From contig CAVQID010000019.1 in NCBI GenBank assembly GCA_963712485.1, positions 310,001-374,000 on the forward strand: DNA of 64,000 bases. Reading direction: 5' to 3'. The stretch's first letter is position 1; each line of letters opens with the position of its first letter. Made by a program: the position numbers and the translations under genes. The notes under the pieces were generated by a model, which was given only the letters and a program-made list of their open reading frames with translations, did not search any database and had not been told where the DNA came from. The DNA comes from JALORV01 sp963712485. GTDB lineage: Bacteria > Pseudomonadota > Gammaproteobacteria > Burkholderiales > Burkholderiaceae_F. Positions 1-8,929 of the stretch are shown here, in pieces.

Positions 1-155
1 GCGGGCGCGCGGCCGTGTACGACAAGCAGGCACTCGTCCTGGTCAATCGCGGTGGCGCGACGGGAGCGGAGATCCTGCAACTGGCGCGCGAAGTGCAGGA
101 GCGGGTCGAACGAAAGTTCGGCGTCGCACTCGAGCCCGAGCCGATCATCATCTAG
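1..155 (+). CDS. murB: UDP-N-acetylenolpyruvoylglucosamine reductase, C-terminal fragment
   Basis: Only the last 50 codons are in the window; the frame starts at base 3 and ends at TAG 153-155. The peptide ends in KFGVALEPEPIII, and the stretch DKQALVLVNRGGATG matches the C-terminal substrate-binding domain of MurB, the FAD enzyme that reduces UDP-GlcNAc-enolpyruvate to UDP-MurNAc in cytoplasmic peptidoglycan synthesis. The E in the final helix and the PEP-containing tail are typical of MurB. The gene converges with argG and a hairpin follows the stop directly. The call rests on a short fragment but the signature is characteristic. Confidence 0.85.
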   Translation, partial: GRAAVYDKQALVLVNRGGATGAEILQLAREVQERVERKFGVALEPEPIII

Positions 156-158
156 CCG

Positions 159-184
159 AAAAAAAAGGCCCGCTATGGCGGGCC
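159..184 (-). terminator. Rho-independent terminator between murB and argG
   Basis: A perfect 7-bp stem GGCCCGC/GCGGGCC (167-173 with 178-184) has a 4-nt loop. On the minus strand it is followed by eight T residues (complement of the A tract 159-166), so it reads best as the terminator of the argG transcript. It could also stop murB transcripts, although the plus-strand tail is only weakly T-rich. Confidence 0.75.
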
Positions 185-357
185 TGAATTTCATTGCGAA
201 CACACATCCGTCCCGGCCGCCGGTCGGAGAGCTCGCTTGCGGTGAGGAGAACGCGCAGAGCACCGACGGCCGAGAACGACTCCACTGTCGCACCAAACCG
301 GCGGCCGTGCACTCATCCAAAAGTATTGTGCTGCATCGACCGGTCGGTGCGAGCCGG

Positions 358-1698
358 CTAGTCGCGCTTCGGGTCTTCGGTCAGCTGCGGCAGCGTTGCC
401 CCCGATGGCGCGGACAACAGGCCGGCCTTGGCGTAGGTGACGAGCTTCTCGCGGGTGTCGGCGATGTCGAGGTTGCGCATCGTCAGCTGCCCGATGCGGT
501 CCGCGGGCGAGAACACCGACTCGCCCTTTTCCATCGTCAGGCGCTCGGGCTTGTAGGTCAGGTTGGGCGACTCGGTGTTCATGATCGAGTAGTCGTTGCC
601 GCGCCGCAATTCGATCGTGACTTCCCCGCTGATGGCACGCGCGACCCAGCGCTGCCCGCTTTCGCGCAGCATGATGGCCTGCGGGTCGAACCAGCGACCC
701 TGATAGAGCAGCCGTCCCAGCTTGCGCCCGTTGTCGCGGTACTGCTCGATCGTGTCCTCGTTGTGGATGCCGGTCAGCAGGCGCTCGTAGGCGATGAACA
801 GCAGCGCCAGTCCCGGCGCCTCGTAGATGCCGCGACTCTTGGCTTCGATGATGCGGTTTTCGATCTGATCGGACATGCCGAGACCGTGGCGGCCGCCGAT
901 ACGGTTGGCTTCCAGCATCAGCTCGACCGGATCGGTGTATTCGATGCCATTGAGCGCGACCGGCTGGCCCTCATCGAACCGGACGGTCACGTCCTCGCGC
1001 TTGATCTGCACGTCGTCACGCCAGAACGCAACGCCCATGATCGGCTGCACGATGCGGATGTTGCTGGCGAGGTATTCGAGATCCTTCGCCTCGTGTGTTG
1101 CGCCGAGCATGTTGGAGTCGGTCGAATAGGCCTTCTCGGCCGACATCTTGTAGGCAAAGCCGGCCTGCTTCATGAACTCGGACATCTCGGCGCGGCCACC
1201 GAGTTCGTCGATGAAGGCCTGGTCGAGCCACGGCTTGTAGATCTTCAGCGACGGATTCGCAAGCAGCCCGTAGCGGTAGAAGCGCTCGATGTCGTTGCCC
1301 TTGTACGTGCTGCCGTCGCCCCAGATGTTGACATCGTCCTCCTTCATCGCGGTGACCAGAAGCGTCCCGGTGACCGCGCGGCCGATCGGCGTCGTGTTGA
1401 AGTACGTGAGCCCGGCCGTCGAAATGTGGAAGGCGCCACATTGCAGCGCCATGATCCCTTCGTTCACCAGTTGCGAGCGGCAGTCGACGAGCCGCGCCTT
1501 TTCGGCTCCGTACTCCAGCGCCCGGCGCGGGATCTCGTCGTAGTCGGGCTCGTCAGGCTGGCCGAGATTGGCGGTGTACGCGCACGGGATCGCTCCCTTC
1601 TTGCGCATCCAAAGCAGCGCCGCGCTGGTATCCAGACCGCCGGAAAACGCGATGCCGACCTTCTGGCCAATGGGCAAGTGTTGCAGGATCGTGGACAT
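358..1698 (-). CDS. argG: Argininosuccinate synthase
   Basis: Joins citrulline and aspartate with ATP to form argininosuccinate, the penultimate step of arginine synthesis; cytoplasmic. The protein is 446 residues, the long form of the enzyme as in E. coli (about 447), not the roughly 400-residue form of many other bacteria. The ATP-pyrophosphatase P-loop SGGLDTS is at residues 19-25, and the STDSNMLGATHEAKDLE region carries substrate-binding residues. It lies 34 bp downstream of argF on the same strand and is probably co-transcribed with argD-argF. ATG start and length fit the family. Confidence 0.97.
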   Translation of the reverse strand: MSTILQHLPIGQKVGIAFSGGLDTSAALLWMRKKGAIPCAYTANLGQPDEPDYDEIPRRALEYGAEKARLVDCRSQLVNEGIMALQCGAFHISTAGLTYFNTTPIGRAVTGTLLVTAMKEDDVNIWGDGSTYKGNDIERFYRYGLLANPSLKIYKPWLDQAFIDELGGRAEMSEFMKQAGFAYKMSAEKAYSTDSNMLGATHEAKDLEYLASNIRIVQPIMGVAFWRDDVQIKREDVTVRFDEGQPVALNGIEYTDPVELMLEANRIGGRHGLGMSDQIENRIIEAKSRGIYEAPGLALLFIAYERLLTGIHNEDTIEQYRDNGRKLGRLLYQGRWFDPQAIMLRESGQRWVARAISGEVTIELRRGNDYSIMNTESPNLTYKPERLTMEKGESVFSPADRIGQLTMRNLDIADTREKLVTYAKAGLLSAPSGATLPQLTEDPKRD

Positions 1699-1732
1699 GG
1701 AGTTGTTGTGATAGCCGCGGCCGCGGCGTTAG

Positions 1733-2653
1733 CTATTGGACGCTGCGACCCAGCAGCAGGTATTCCATCAGTGCCTTTTGCGCATGGAGCCTGTTTTCAG
1801 CCTCGTCCCATACGACCGATTGCGGGCCGTCAAGGACTGCAGCCGTGACTTCTTCTCCACGATGCGCGGGCAGACAGTGCATGAACAACGCGTCCGCCTG
1901 CGCCTGCCGCATCATGTCCTCGTCGACACACCAGTCGGCAAACGCCTGGCGGCGGGTTTCGTTCTCGGCCTCGTAGCCCATGCTGGTCCAGACGTCGGTC
2001 GTCACAAGGTCGGCGCCGCGCGCGGCATCGAGCGGATCCGCAAACACGCTGATGTGCGGGCCCGGCGGAGCAAGGCTCGGGTCAAGCGCGTAGCCGGGCG
2101 GTGTCGACACGTTGACGTGGAAGCCAAGCAGCTGAGCTGCCTCGATCCAGGTGTATGCCATGTTGTTGGCATCGCCGATCCACGCCACGCTGCGCCCGCC
2201 AATCGGGCCGCGATGCTCCAGATACGTGAAGATGTCGGCGAGGATCTGGCAGGGGTGGTACTCGTTCGTGAGCCCGTTGATGACCGGGACCCGCGACGAA
2301 TCCGCAAAGCGTTCGATCTTTGCCTGCTCATAGGTGCGGATCATGACGAGGTCGACCATGCGCGAGATCACCCGCGCGGTGTCCTCGATCGGCTCGGCGC
2401 GCCCGAGCTGCGAGTCGCCGGTGGTGATGTGGATCACCGATCCGCCCAATTGGTACATCCCGGCTTCGAACGACACGCGCGTACGCGTCGACGCCTTCTC
2501 GAACACCATCGCCAGCGTGCGATCGCGCAGCGGCTGGTAGAACTCGTAGCGCTTGAACCGTTCCTTGATGATGCGCGTGCGCTCGAACACCCACTCGAGC
2601 TCGGCGCGCGAGAAGTCACGCAACCGCAGGAAGTGACGGATACCTTCGGCCAC
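1733..2653 (-). CDS. argF: Ornithine carbamoyltransferase
   Basis: Transfers the carbamoyl group from carbamoyl phosphate to ornithine to give citrulline. Motifs are the carbamoyl-phosphate loop STRTR (about residues 55-59 from the chosen start), HPCQ in the middle of the chain, and HCLPAHRG near the C terminus with the ornithine-binding Cys. The start is uncertain because no ATG exists near the N terminus. I chose GTG at 2653, just past the argD stop (2658), which gives 306 residues beginning VAEGIRHFLRL, close to usual family N termini. A TTG at 2683 would add 10 residues and overlap argD by 26 bp. Neither has a clear ribosome-binding site, so translational coupling to argD is likely. Confidence 0.95.
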   Translation of the reverse strand: MAEGIRHFLRLRDFSRAELEWVFERTRIIKERFKRYEFYQPLRDRTLAMVFEKASTRTRVSFEAGMYQLGGSVIHITTGDSQLGRAEPIEDTARVISRMVDLVMIRTYEQAKIERFADSSRVPVINGLTNEYHPCQILADIFTYLEHRGPIGGRSVAWIGDANNMAYTWIEAAQLLGFHVNVSTPPGYALDPSLAPPGPHISVFADPLDAARGADLVTTDVWTSMGYEAENETRRQAFADWCVDEDMMRQAQADALFMHCLPAHRGEEVTAAVLDGPQSVVWDEAENRLHAQKALMEYLLLGRSVQ

Positions 2654-2657
2654 GATG

Positions 2658-3845
2658 TCAGGCGGCGCGCGCCGCCGGAGCAAGGAAATTACGGATGACC
2701 GGTGCCAGCCTGGCGACGATCTGATCGGCCTCGGCCGACGAAAGCACCAACGGCGGCAACAGCCGAATCACGCTGTCCTGGGTCACGTTGATCAGCAGGC
2801 CGGCGGCCAGCGCCTGCTTGACCAGTTCACCGCAGGGACGATCGAGCTCGATGCCGATCATCAGACCCATGCCGCGGATCTCGGCCACGCCGGCAACCCC
2901 GCTGAGCTCGCGCGCCAGCCCTGTGCGGATCCGATCGCCCTGGGCAACGGCGTTCGCCATCAGGTCCTCGGCTTCGATGATCGCGAGCGTCTCCAGGCCG
3001 GCGCGCATCGCAAAGGGGCCGCCACCAAACGTCGTGCCGTGCTGACCCGGGCCGAAGACACCGGCGGCGCGACCCCCGGCCAGCAGCGCACCGATCGGCA
3101 CGCCGGAACCGAGCCCTTTGGCGAGCGTCATCACATCGGGCGTGACTCCGGCCCATTGGTGCGCAAACCACTTGCCGGTGCGCCCGATTCCACTCTGGAC
3201 TTCGTCGATCATCAGCAGCCAGCCGCGTTCGTCGCACAGACGACGCAGTGCGCGCACATACTCGACAGTGGCGACCTGGATGCCGCCCTCGCCCTGCAGC
3301 ACCTCGATCCATACTGCGCGCACGCGACGATCGTCGGTGGCGGCGCGTTCCACCGCCGCGAGGTCGTTGTACGGCACGCGGATGAAACCGCTCGGCAGAG
3401 GTTCGAAGCCCTTGCGTGCCTTTTCGCTGCCCGTGGCGGCAAGTGTTGCGAGCGTACGGCCGTGCCAGGCGCGCTCCATGACGATCGTCTGCGCCTCGGG
3501 CTCGCCGTGCTTGTGACCATAGAGGCGCACGAGCTTCAGTGCGCCTTCGTTGGCCTCGGAGCCGGAGTTGCCGAAGAACACTTCCTGCAGGCCGGAAAGC
3601 TCGCACAATCGGTCGGCCAGTTGCTCCTGCTCGAGCACGCGGTAGATGTTCGAGGTGTGGATCAGTCGGCCCAACTGGTCCGTCAACGCCGCGACGAGCC
3701 GCGGATGAGCATGCCCGAGGCCGTTGACGGCGATGCCTGCTAGCGCATCCAGATATTCCTTGCCCTCTCGGTCGAACAGCCGCGCGCCCTGACCATGCGT
3801 GAATGCGACCGGCAGCCGGTTGTAGGTGTTCATCAGGTGCGTCAT
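2658..3845 (-). CDS. argD: Acetylornithine aminotransferase (class III, PLP)
   Basis: Converts N-acetylglutamate semialdehyde to N-acetylornithine in arginine synthesis; many homologues also act in lysine synthesis. Class III aminotransferase features are GNSGSEANEGALKL near residue 94, the PLP ring-stacking Asp in MIDEVQSG, and the Schiff-base Lys in TLAKGLGSG (about residue 243). The ATG at 3845 is preferred over the upstream GTG at 3854 because GGAG at 3857-3854 sits 8 nt before it and overlaps the GTG. It is first in the argD-argF-argG block. A hairpin with a T-rich tail lies just upstream of its Shine-Dalgarno (separate entry). Confidence 0.95.
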   Translation of the reverse strand: MTHLMNTYNRLPVAFTHGQGARLFDREGKEYLDALAGIAVNGLGHAHPRLVAALTDQLGRLIHTSNIYRVLEQEQLADRLCELSGLQEVFFGNSGSEANEGALKLVRLYGHKHGEPEAQTIVMERAWHGRTLATLAATGSEKARKGFEPLPSGFIRVPYNDLAAVERAATDDRRVRAVWIEVLQGEGGIQVATVEYVRALRRLCDERGWLLMIDEVQSGIGRTGKWFAHQWAGVTPDVMTLAKGLGSGVPIGALLAGGRAAGVFGPGQHGTTFGGGPFAMRAGLETLAIIEAEDLMANAVAQGDRIRTGLARELSGVAGVAEIRGMGLMIGIELDRPCGELVKQALAAGLLINVTQDSVIRLLPPLVLSSAEADQIVARLAPVIRNFLAPAARAA

Positions 3846-3868
3846 CGTTCGCACTCCGTGGCATGGCG

Positions 3869-3914
3869 AAAAACGAAAAACGCGGCGCTCTCGCTGTGAG
3901 CCGCAGCCGCGTTT
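3869..3914 (-). terminator. Hairpin with T-rich tail in the argD leader, possible attenuator
   Basis: On the minus strand the 9-bp stem AAACGCGGC/GCCGCGTTT (3906-3914 with 3878-3886) is followed by a T-rich stretch ending about 12 nt before the argD Shine-Dalgarno. It could end transcripts from the upstream decarboxylase gene. Too little room remains downstream for a separate argD promoter, so argD transcription should pass through it or start inside it. Confidence 0.5.
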
Positions 3915-3919
3915 GAAGG

Positions 3920-3948
3920 ATTATAGGGAAAGCCGTCCAGGCAACATC
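3920..3948 (-). promoter_or_regulatory. Candidate argD promoter (perfect -10 hexamer)
   Basis: On the minus strand a perfect TATAAT lies at 3925-3920. The start of transcription would fall near 3913, at the 5' foot of the leader hairpin. The -35 region is poor: the best TTG-containing hexamer (TTGCCT, 3944-3939) is only 13 nt upstream, so an activator or extended contacts may be needed. Confidence 0.4.
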
Positions 3949-4197
3949 CCCCGCCGCAGAGGCGCTCGGGGAATCCGACGTCGTCATTGCCCGGGACGGC
4001 GCCCCGCCTGCTGGCAGACGGCCTTTCAGAAGATCGCGGTGCGGGGTGCTTTGCCGGAAGCCGAACGGTTCCGACGGCGACCCATGATCTCGACGCGCAG
4101 CGCGAAAGACTGCGGCTCGAGTGACGGCGCCGGGTCGGGGAAAGGGGTGACGGCGCGGTCGTGTGAGCTCTGCGACACGGCGAGCGCCGGCGCGCCG
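3926..4197. other. Non-coding region between the decarboxylase stop and the argD promoter
   Basis: This holds the 3' flank of the decarboxylase gene. I see no convincing gene, tRNA, T-tailed hairpin or repeat in it. Open frames crossing it on the plus strand have no ribosome-binding site and no recognisable product. Confidence 0.5.
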
Positions 4198-6225
4198 CTA
4201 CGCAGCGCGGCGCCGACCGGCCTTGCGAGCAGGAACCGGTGCCAACTGGCGCTCCTCGCTTTCCATCAGTACGCGGATCGACGGCACATAACCCTGGTAC
4301 ACGACGCCGTGAAGCTCCACCTTGTTCTGCACGCGCAGGTAACGTACCAAGTAGTCGACGATGTTCGCGGTGATGCGCTGACCCGGAACCAGCACCGGGA
4401 TGCCCGGCGGGTAGGGAACGATCTGGTCACAGCAGATGCGGCCGGCCAGCTTGCCGTTCAGCTGGTCGTTCTCGTCGAGCAGCGGTACCAGCTCGCCGGT
4501 CGCGTAGTACGCATCGCGTGGCAATGACACCAGCTCGGTGAAAGGCGGCAGGTCCGGCGTTCGGTAGAGCCGCCGCGATGCGCGTTTCTCGCGGGAAATG
4601 CGCATCAGCGCGTCGTACAGTCGCGAGCACTTCGAGCGCGTCGTGCCGACCGTCAGCAGCAGCGTCAACGTGTTGAAGGTGGACTTTTCCACCGTGATGT
4701 TGAAGCGCGTGTAGAGCTCATTTTGCAGGTCGTCGACCGTCATGCCGCAGGACGAGATGTCGACGGTGACCTTGGTCGGGTCAAGCCGGATGCCGTCGTC
4801 TTTCACTTCGTCCGGCAGCAGGTCCTCCAGTTCGAGAACCCGGAACACGCCGGTCGAATTGATCTGCTCGCGCAGCTCGTCGGCGAGCATCAGCGTGCGC
4901 TGCAGCAGCTTGTAGCCCTCGAGCACCGACTGCTTGCGACTCACGTCGAGGCTCGCGATCATGCTGTACATCGGGCTCGTCGACGTATGCATGTTGAAGT
5001 TTTCGCGGAAAATGTGCTCGTTGAACGTGGGATCGTTCACGTGGATGTACGCTGCCTGGGACAGTGCCGAGAGCGTCTTGTGCGCCGACTGCGTCGCATA
5101 ATCGGCACCCGCCTCGAGCGCGGTCGGGCGCAGCGCCGGATGGAACCGCGCATGCGCGTACCAGGCTTCGTCGATCAGTACCTTGATGTCGTGCGCGTGC
5201 GCGGCGTCGACGATGGGCTTCAGGTCGTAGCGCAGCCCGTCGTAGGTGCACGACGTCAGGACGAGCAACTCCGCATCCGGATGCTCGTCGATCGCATTCA
5301 GGATCGTCTTCTTCGGTACCGGCCCGAACACGCCGTACTTGCGGTTGACCGAGGAGTCGAGGTAGGCCGGCTGCGCACCCGAGAGCACGACACCGTGGTG
5401 CACCGACTTGTGGCAGTTGCGGTCGAGCAGCAGCTTCTCGCCCGGCGCGATCAGCGTCTGAAGGATGACCTTGTTGGCGGTCGACGTGCCGTTGGTCGCA
5501 AAGAACGTGCGGCGCGCGCCGAAGGCATTGGCGGCCATCTGCTGCGCCTCGGCGATGACGCCGGTCGGCTCCATCAGCGAATCCAGCGCCTTGACCGACA
5601 CCGATAGATCGGCGTCGAAGACATGCTCGCCCATGAAGTCGTAAAACTCGTTGACCCACGGGCTGCCGCGCATCGAGTCGCCGCTGGAGTGTCCCGGCGT
5701 GTGCCACGCGTCCTTGGCTGACAGCACGTAGGATTTCAGCGCGTCGTAAAACGGCGTGCGGGCCCGCTCGGCGATCTGCGCATTGAGGATGCGGTACATG
5801 CCACGGTAATCGCGCTCCTCGCGGTAGAAGTAACCGTCGACCGCCTCGGCGAACAGCGCATCGACGACCTGGTCTTCCTTTTCCTTCTCGATCAGGATGT
5901 AGATGTCGAGCTCGGGTCGCAGCGAAGTGATGCGCTGCACCAGCTTCAGCGCCGACACCTGCAGGTTGCGCGGCGGCTCCTTGCCGCCGTTGCGCCGCTT
6001 GCGCGTGTCCTGCACGGCGTACAACTTGTCGTCGACGATGGCGGTCTGCACGTCACCGTCGAGCTCGATCAGCGCGAGGCCTTCCTTTGCGGTCAGTGCG
6101 CCGATGAATGTGATGCCGAATGGATTGTCGAGCGAGCGTGCAGCCGCGTTCAGGCCCTTCAGCAGTTCGCGCAGGATCAGCGGCTCGTCGTTGATGACGA
6201 GGACCTTGGAGACGGGCTTGGGCAT
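4198..6225 (-). CDS. Orn/Lys/Arg decarboxylase with N-terminal receiver-like wing domain
   Basis: A fold-type I PLP decarboxylase acting on ornithine, lysine or arginine; which one cannot be settled from sequence alone. From the ATG at 6225 it has 675 residues. The N-terminal domain (about 1-125, starting KVLVINDEPLILREL) is the response-regulator-like wing that mediates assembly in the acid-stress LdcI/AdiA family. The core follows with HTPGHS, TNGTSTANK and the PLP-binding Lys in TQSAHKTLSA (about residue 383), then the C-terminal domain with PYPPGIPVLVPGQ. A TTG at 6285 would add 20 residues without family support. It lies upstream of argD on the same strand, which suggests a link to arginine or polyamine metabolism. 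Confidence 0.9.
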   Translation of the reverse strand: MPKPVSKVLVINDEPLILRELLKGLNAAARSLDNPFGITFIGALTAKEGLALIELDGDVQTAIVDDKLYAVQDTRKRRNGGKEPPRNLQVSALKLVQRITSLRPELDIYILIEKEKEDQVVDALFAEAVDGYFYREERDYRGMYRILNAQIAERARTPFYDALKSYVLSAKDAWHTPGHSSGDSMRGSPWVNEFYDFMGEHVFDADLSVSVKALDSLMEPTGVIAEAQQMAANAFGARRTFFATNGTSTANKVILQTLIAPGEKLLLDRNCHKSVHHGVVLSGAQPAYLDSSVNRKYGVFGPVPKKTILNAIDEHPDAELLVLTSCTYDGLRYDLKPIVDAAHAHDIKVLIDEAWYAHARFHPALRPTALEAGADYATQSAHKTLSALSQAAYIHVNDPTFNEHIFRENFNMHTSTSPMYSMIASLDVSRKQSVLEGYKLLQRTLMLADELREQINSTGVFRVLELEDLLPDEVKDDGIRLDPTKVTVDISSCGMTVDDLQNELYTRFNITVEKSTFNTLTLLLTVGTTRSKCSRLYDALMRISREKRASRRLYRTPDLPPFTELVSLPRDAYYATGELVPLLDENDQLNGKLAGRICCDQIVPYPPGIPVLVPGQRITANIVDYLVRYLRVQNKVELHGVVYQGYVPSIRVLMESEERQLAPVPARKAGRRRAA

Positions 6226-6434
6226 GCGCGTGGCAGCAGGGCGAGGGAAGGGCCGCTTTATGCGGCAATCGGACGGCAAATGCAAGTAGATTGACGTTAC
6301 GCGTCACTCGAAGCAAGTCACCGCAAGTTCAGGTCCCGCCGCGAGGTGGCCGTCCGGACCGCAACGCTCGGATAACATCGCGCTTTCGTTCCGACAGCGC
6401 GGCAACTGGCTGCGCATGCCCGGAGCCAATTGTC

Positions 6435-6764
6435 GTGTCCGAATCCCCCCATCCAGATCCGAAGCCGCGCGAGTATTTCATCCACGGCGTGACGTCGGAG
6501 GGGCGGCCGTTCCGGCCGAGCGACTGGGCCGAGCGCTTGTGCGGCGTGATGTCGTGCTATCGGCCGGGCGGGATTGCGAGCGGTCGCGATGCGTACATCG
6601 GCTACTCGCCGTACGTACGACCGACGCTGGTCGGTGGCGTGAAATGCGTCGTCGTTGACGAGCGCCTGCGCGACCTCGAGCGCATGGCGTTTGACTTCGT
6701 GATCAACTTCGCCCGGGACAACGACCTGCCGGTTTACGAGGGCTGCTCGATGCCGGATCGCTGA
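6435..6764 (+). CDS. DUF3579 family protein
   Basis: A 109-residue protein starting at GTG 6435, with GGAG at 6422-6425 nine bases before it. The conserved core reads YFIHGVTSEGRPFRPSDWAERL and GYSPYVRP, the pattern of the DUF3579 family found mainly in betaproteobacteria. No signal peptide or membrane segment is present and the function is unknown. The upstream part of this open frame (from 6291) is low-complexity and lies before the ribosome-binding site, so I exclude it. It converges with rpsT. Confidence 0.8.
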   Translation: MSESPHPDPKPREYFIHGVTSEGRPFRPSDWAERLCGVMSCYRPGGIASGRDAYIGYSPYVRPTLVGGVKCVVVDERLRDLERMAFDFVINFARDNDLPVYEGCSMPDR

Positions 6765-6810
6765 CGCAGCGATCGGCGGGTGCCGCGGTCCGCACTGACC
6801 TGGCGTGCGG

Positions 6811-6829
6811 GGCGCCTGGCGCAGGCGCC
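6811..6829. terminator. Hairpin between DUF3579 gene and rpsT
   Basis: An 8-bp stem GGCGCCTG/CAGGCGCC with a 3-nt loop lies between the two convergent stops. No T tract follows on either strand, so termination activity is uncertain. Confidence 0.35.
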
Positions 6830-6840
6830 GGCCGCAGAAA

Positions 6841-7104
6841 CTACGCCATCGCTTTGATAGCGGCCGCCAGCCGGCTCTTGTTGCGAGCGGCCGTGTTCTT
6901 GTGGATGACGTTCTTGTCGGCGATCGAATCGATCACGCTGGTCGCCTGGCCGAGCACGTCCATCGCGGCCTTCTTGTCGCCGGTGGCAATCGCCTTGCGA
7001 ACGGTCTTTACCGCCGTGCGGACGCGCGAGCGCTGTGATGCGTTCTGGGCGTTCCGTACGGTCGACTGTCGAGCGCGCTTGCGAGCCTGTTTGCTGTTCG
7101 CCAT
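6841..7104 (-). CDS. rpsT: 30S ribosomal protein S20
   Basis: An 87-residue, Lys/Arg-rich protein beginning MANSKQARKRARQS, the standard S20 N terminus; it binds 16S rRNA early in small-subunit assembly. The ATG at 7104 is preceded by GGGAACTCAAA. In-frame sequence upstream to 7170 is not part of S20. Adjacency to murJ is usual in betaproteobacteria. A good promoter lies about 140 bp upstream (7247-7275). Confidence 0.97.
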   Translation of the reverse strand: MANSKQARKRARQSTVRNAQNASQRSRVRTAVKTVRKAIATGDKKAAMDVLGQATSVIDSIADKNVIHKNTAARNKSRLAAAIKAMA

Positions 7105-7246
7105 TTTGAGTTCCCGAAATCCTGTCTTATCCCGCCGCGACTGCCGCGGGTACGTGTCCATGACGCCCATCGTGAACGCCGGCGCGGCATGCGCGGCGTG
7201 GGTCCTGAGGCGCCGGCGTGGAAAGCGCGGCGCGGAAAAGCCCTAA

Positions 7247-7275
7247 ACTATATCAAATCAACCGTTTACCGACAA
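7247..7275 (-). promoter_or_regulatory. Sigma-70 type promoter for rpsT
   Basis: On the minus strand TTGTCG (7275-7270) and TATAGT (7252-7247) are separated by exactly 17 nt in an AT-rich patch, matching 4/6 and 5/6 consensus bases. The predicted start is near 7240, leaving a leader of about 135 nt before rpsT. Confidence 0.6.
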
Positions 7276-7348
7276 TTCGCCGGGCGGACAGAACCAGAAT
7301 CCCACGTCGGGCGCCCGCTGCGGCTGCTGCCCGCCAGAAAATCCCGCA

Positions 7349-8899
7349 GTGAACCTCTTTCGCGCGCTTGCGACGATCAGCAGTTTTACGCTGCTGTCGC
7401 GTGTCACCGGGCTCATCCGCGACATGCTCATTTCGCGCGTATTCGGTGCGAGCGCGGAGACCGACGCATTCAATGTCGCCTTCCGGCTGCCGAACCTGCT
7501 GCGCCGGCTGTTTGGTGAAGGGGCGTTCCAGCAAGCGTTCGTACCGATGCTTGCGGACGTCCGCGCGCGCGGCGATGAGTCCGCGACGACGGCTTTCGCG
7601 GGCCATGTCGCGTCGGCGCTGTTCTGGACGCTGCTCGTGGTTTCCACGCTCGGCGTCGTAGCGGCCCCGGTGCTTGTCTGGCTGCTTGCCTCTGGCCTGG
7701 CACGCGATCCGTCGGCATTCGATCTTGCCAGCGTCATGACGCGCTGGATGTTTCCCTACATCCTCTTCATGTCGCTCGTCGCCCTGGCCGCCGGGGTCCT
7801 CAACACCTATCGGCGCTTCGCGGTGCCGGCGTTCACGCCGGTCCTGCTCAATCTGTCGTTCATCGGTTGCGCCATCTGGCTCGCGCCGCGGCTTGAACAG
7901 CCGATCATGGCGCTGGCCTTCGCGGTGCTGATCGGTGGCGTGCTGCAACTCGCATTGCAGTGGGCGGCAGTGCGGCGCGCCGGGCTGCACCTGCGCATCG
8001 GTTCGCCGCGCTCCGCGTTCGCCGATCCCGACGTCCGGCGCGTCGCCACGCTGATGCTGCCGGCGATCTTCTCGGTGTCAGTCGCGCAACTGAGCATCAT
8101 CATCAACACGAACATCGCCTCGCACCTGACGACCGGCAGCGTGACCTGGCTCGCGTTCGCGGATCGACTGATGGAATTTCCTACCGCGCTGCTTGGCGTT
8201 GCACTGGGCACCGTGCTGTTGCCGAGTCTGTCGTCGGCCTTCGCCGAGAAGCAGTCGGACCATTATTCTCGTCTGCTCGACTGGGGCCTGAGGCTCATGT
8301 TCCTGCTGGCGCTGCCGGCGGCCGTGGGACTCGGAATGCTGGCGGAAGGCATCGTGTCCGTGCTGTTCCAGGGACGCGCATTCACGCCGGCGGATGTCCA
8401 CCAGACCGCGCTCGCGGTCGTCGGCTACGCCGTCGGTCTCATCGGCATCGTTGCCGTCAAGATTCTCGCGCCGGGTTTTTACGCGCAGAAGGACATCCGC
8501 ACGCCGGTGAAGATCGCGATCGCCGTACTGATCGCCACGCAGCTTGCCAACCTCCTGCTCGTTCCGCTGCTGGCGCACGCCGGACTCGCGCTGTCAGTCA
8601 GCCTGGGAGCGTGCGCCAACGCGCTCGCGCTTTTTTTCGGGCTGAAACGACGCGGCGTCTACGCGCCGGGCGCCGGCTGGGGCGGATTTCTGCTGCGGCT
8701 CGGCGTGGCACTTTTGGTGCTCGCCGGCGGGCTGTGGCTGGTGCAGCAGCAGGTCGCGTGGACGGCCCTGCAGGCGTCGCCCTGGTGGCGCGCCGGGTTG
8801 CTCGCGGCCGTCGTCAGCGGTGCCGCCGGGATCTACTTCACGGCGCTGCTCGCGATGGGTTTCCGCCTGCGTGATTTCCGACTCGACCGGCGCGCCTGA
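7349..8899 (+). CDS. murJ: Lipid II flippase MurJ
   Basis: Moves lipid-linked peptidoglycan precursor across the inner membrane. The 516-residue protein is almost wholly hydrophobic, with 13-14 predicted membrane segments, the usual MurJ/MviN size. The N terminus FRALATISSFTLLSRVTGLIRD and the loop FGASAETDAFNVAFRLPNLLRRLFGEGAF are diagnostic, including functional Arg residues in RLPNLLRRLFGEG. The start is GTG at 7349. It is divergent from rpsT and convergent with the peroxiredoxin gene. Confidence 0.96.
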   Translation: MNLFRALATISSFTLLSRVTGLIRDMLISRVFGASAETDAFNVAFRLPNLLRRLFGEGAFQQAFVPMLADVRARGDESATTAFAGHVASALFWTLLVVSTLGVVAAPVLVWLLASGLARDPSAFDLASVMTRWMFPYILFMSLVALAAGVLNTYRRFAVPAFTPVLLNLSFIGCAIWLAPRLEQPIMALAFAVLIGGVLQLALQWAAVRRAGLHLRIGSPRSAFADPDVRRVATLMLPAIFSVSVAQLSIIINTNIASHLTTGSVTWLAFADRLMEFPTALLGVALGTVLLPSLSSAFAEKQSDHYSRLLDWGLRLMFLLALPAAVGLGMLAEGIVSVLFQGRAFTPADVHQTALAVVGYAVGLIGIVAVKILAPGFYAQKDIRTPVKIAIAVLIATQLANLLLVPLLAHAGLALSVSLGACANALALFFGLKRRGVYAPGAGWGGFLLRLGVALLVLAGGLWLVQQQVAWTALQASPWWRAGLLAAVVSGAAGIYFTALLAMGFRLRDFRLDRRA

Positions 8900-8929
8900 T
8901 TCCGGCCAGCGCTACGCGTTCAAACAACG

